Shown: positions 22,091 through 22,193 of the stretch, one piece after another
Layout of the letters: every line of letters begins with the position of its first letter
Numbering within the stretch: the stretch's first letter is position 1
Source: JAKLKS01 sp964370855
Lineage (GTDB): Bacteria > Planctomycetota > JAJSAM01 > JAKLKS01
Reading direction: 5' to 3'
Assembly: GCA_964370855.1 (NCBI GenBank)
Contig: CAYJMF010000078.1
Span: 1 to 22,193 of the forward strand
Length of the DNA: 22,193 nt
Position numbers and translations under genes: made by a program
The notes under the pieces: generated by a model
What the model was told of the DNA's origin: nothing
Databases searched by the model: none
The model's input: only the letters and a program-made list of their open reading frames with translations

Positions 22091-22123
22091 GCCGCCATAC
22101 CGAACCCGACCCAGATTGGCGGC
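22091..22123 (+). repeat. Dispersed ACCCGACCC-core repeat, copy B
   Basis: This 33-nt element matches the reverse complement of 58-90 at 32 of 33 positions, with the same GCCGCCA/TGGCGGC arms. Similarity continues beyond it: GAAAC and GGGAGG follow here, and the same words, separated by extra bases, occur in the 1-60 hairpin on its minus strand. Unlike copy A it is 5' of a gene. The remaining 70 bp to the window end hold nothing I can identify. Confidence 0.8.
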
Positions 22124-22193
22124 GAAACGGGAGGGGATGGCTCCTCGCTATCCCGTGTGGGTTCTCGCGGGCGATGCGCGCCTACCGGCGCGC

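Noticed and set aside
58..22123. The window as a composite transposon bounded by the inverted 33-nt repeats
   Set aside because: The content is housekeeping and metabolic (metG, kyn genes), no recombinase is present, and a third related element lies inside. The flanking placement may simply reflect where the window was cut.

Overview
The window is a gene-dense, very GC-rich (by eye 70-75%) bacterial chromosomal segment with 19 supported protein-coding genes, no RNA genes and no transposase. The organism cannot be named from this alone. Extreme GC, many lipoproteins, a DUF3179 protein, a TPR-tailed lipoprotein, a carboxypeptidase-regulatory-like surface protein and 'leaderless' gene starts would fit an uncultured Planctomycetota-like or similar lineage (low-confidence inference).

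Layout. (1) 1-93: palindromic repeats after a leftward GNAT acetyltransferase (91-924). (2) 972-3705, rightward operon: PaaK-like acyl-CoA ligase, a 75-aa unknown protein and an M28 metallopeptidase. (3) 3729-6462, leftward and tightly overlapping: kynA-kynU-kynB, the complete route from tryptophan to anthranilate. (4) 6559-8223: metG, separated by a perfect 41-bp inverted repeat from a leftward lipoprotein/membrane-protein pair (8319-9634). (5) 9710-10612, leftward: a secreted TlpA/thioredoxin-like protein whose reading frame is interrupted by one in-frame TGA exactly where the first cysteine of the CxxC redox motif belongs. A bacterial SECIS-like hairpin follows the TGA, so I read it as a selenoprotein (U66-P-P-C69). 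(6) 10800-11921: divergent DUF3179 protein. (7) 11966-17723: six overlapping genes, namely two ABC ATPase/ABC-2 permease pairs, a HExxH metalloprotease lipoprotein and another lipoprotein; an M16 peptidase follows (17748-19112). (8) 19124-22076, leftward: a large beta-sandwich repeat protein and a second GNAT acetyltransferase, then another repeat copy.

Three observations cut across the genes. The candidate selenoprotein with its SECIS-like hairpin is the main novelty; no Sec machinery is encoded here. Three unrelated families of intergenic palindromes sit directly against TAG stop codons, in one case giving both convergent genes their stop from one palindrome. Finally, genes with free 3' ends end almost exclusively in TAG, while TGA appears only in stop-start overlaps (nine cases), at the proposed Sec codon, and at one stop lying inside a repeat. 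Several genes also have a TAnnnT-like -10 box exactly 6 nt before ATG and no Shine-Dalgarno sequence, suggesting leaderless mRNAs.
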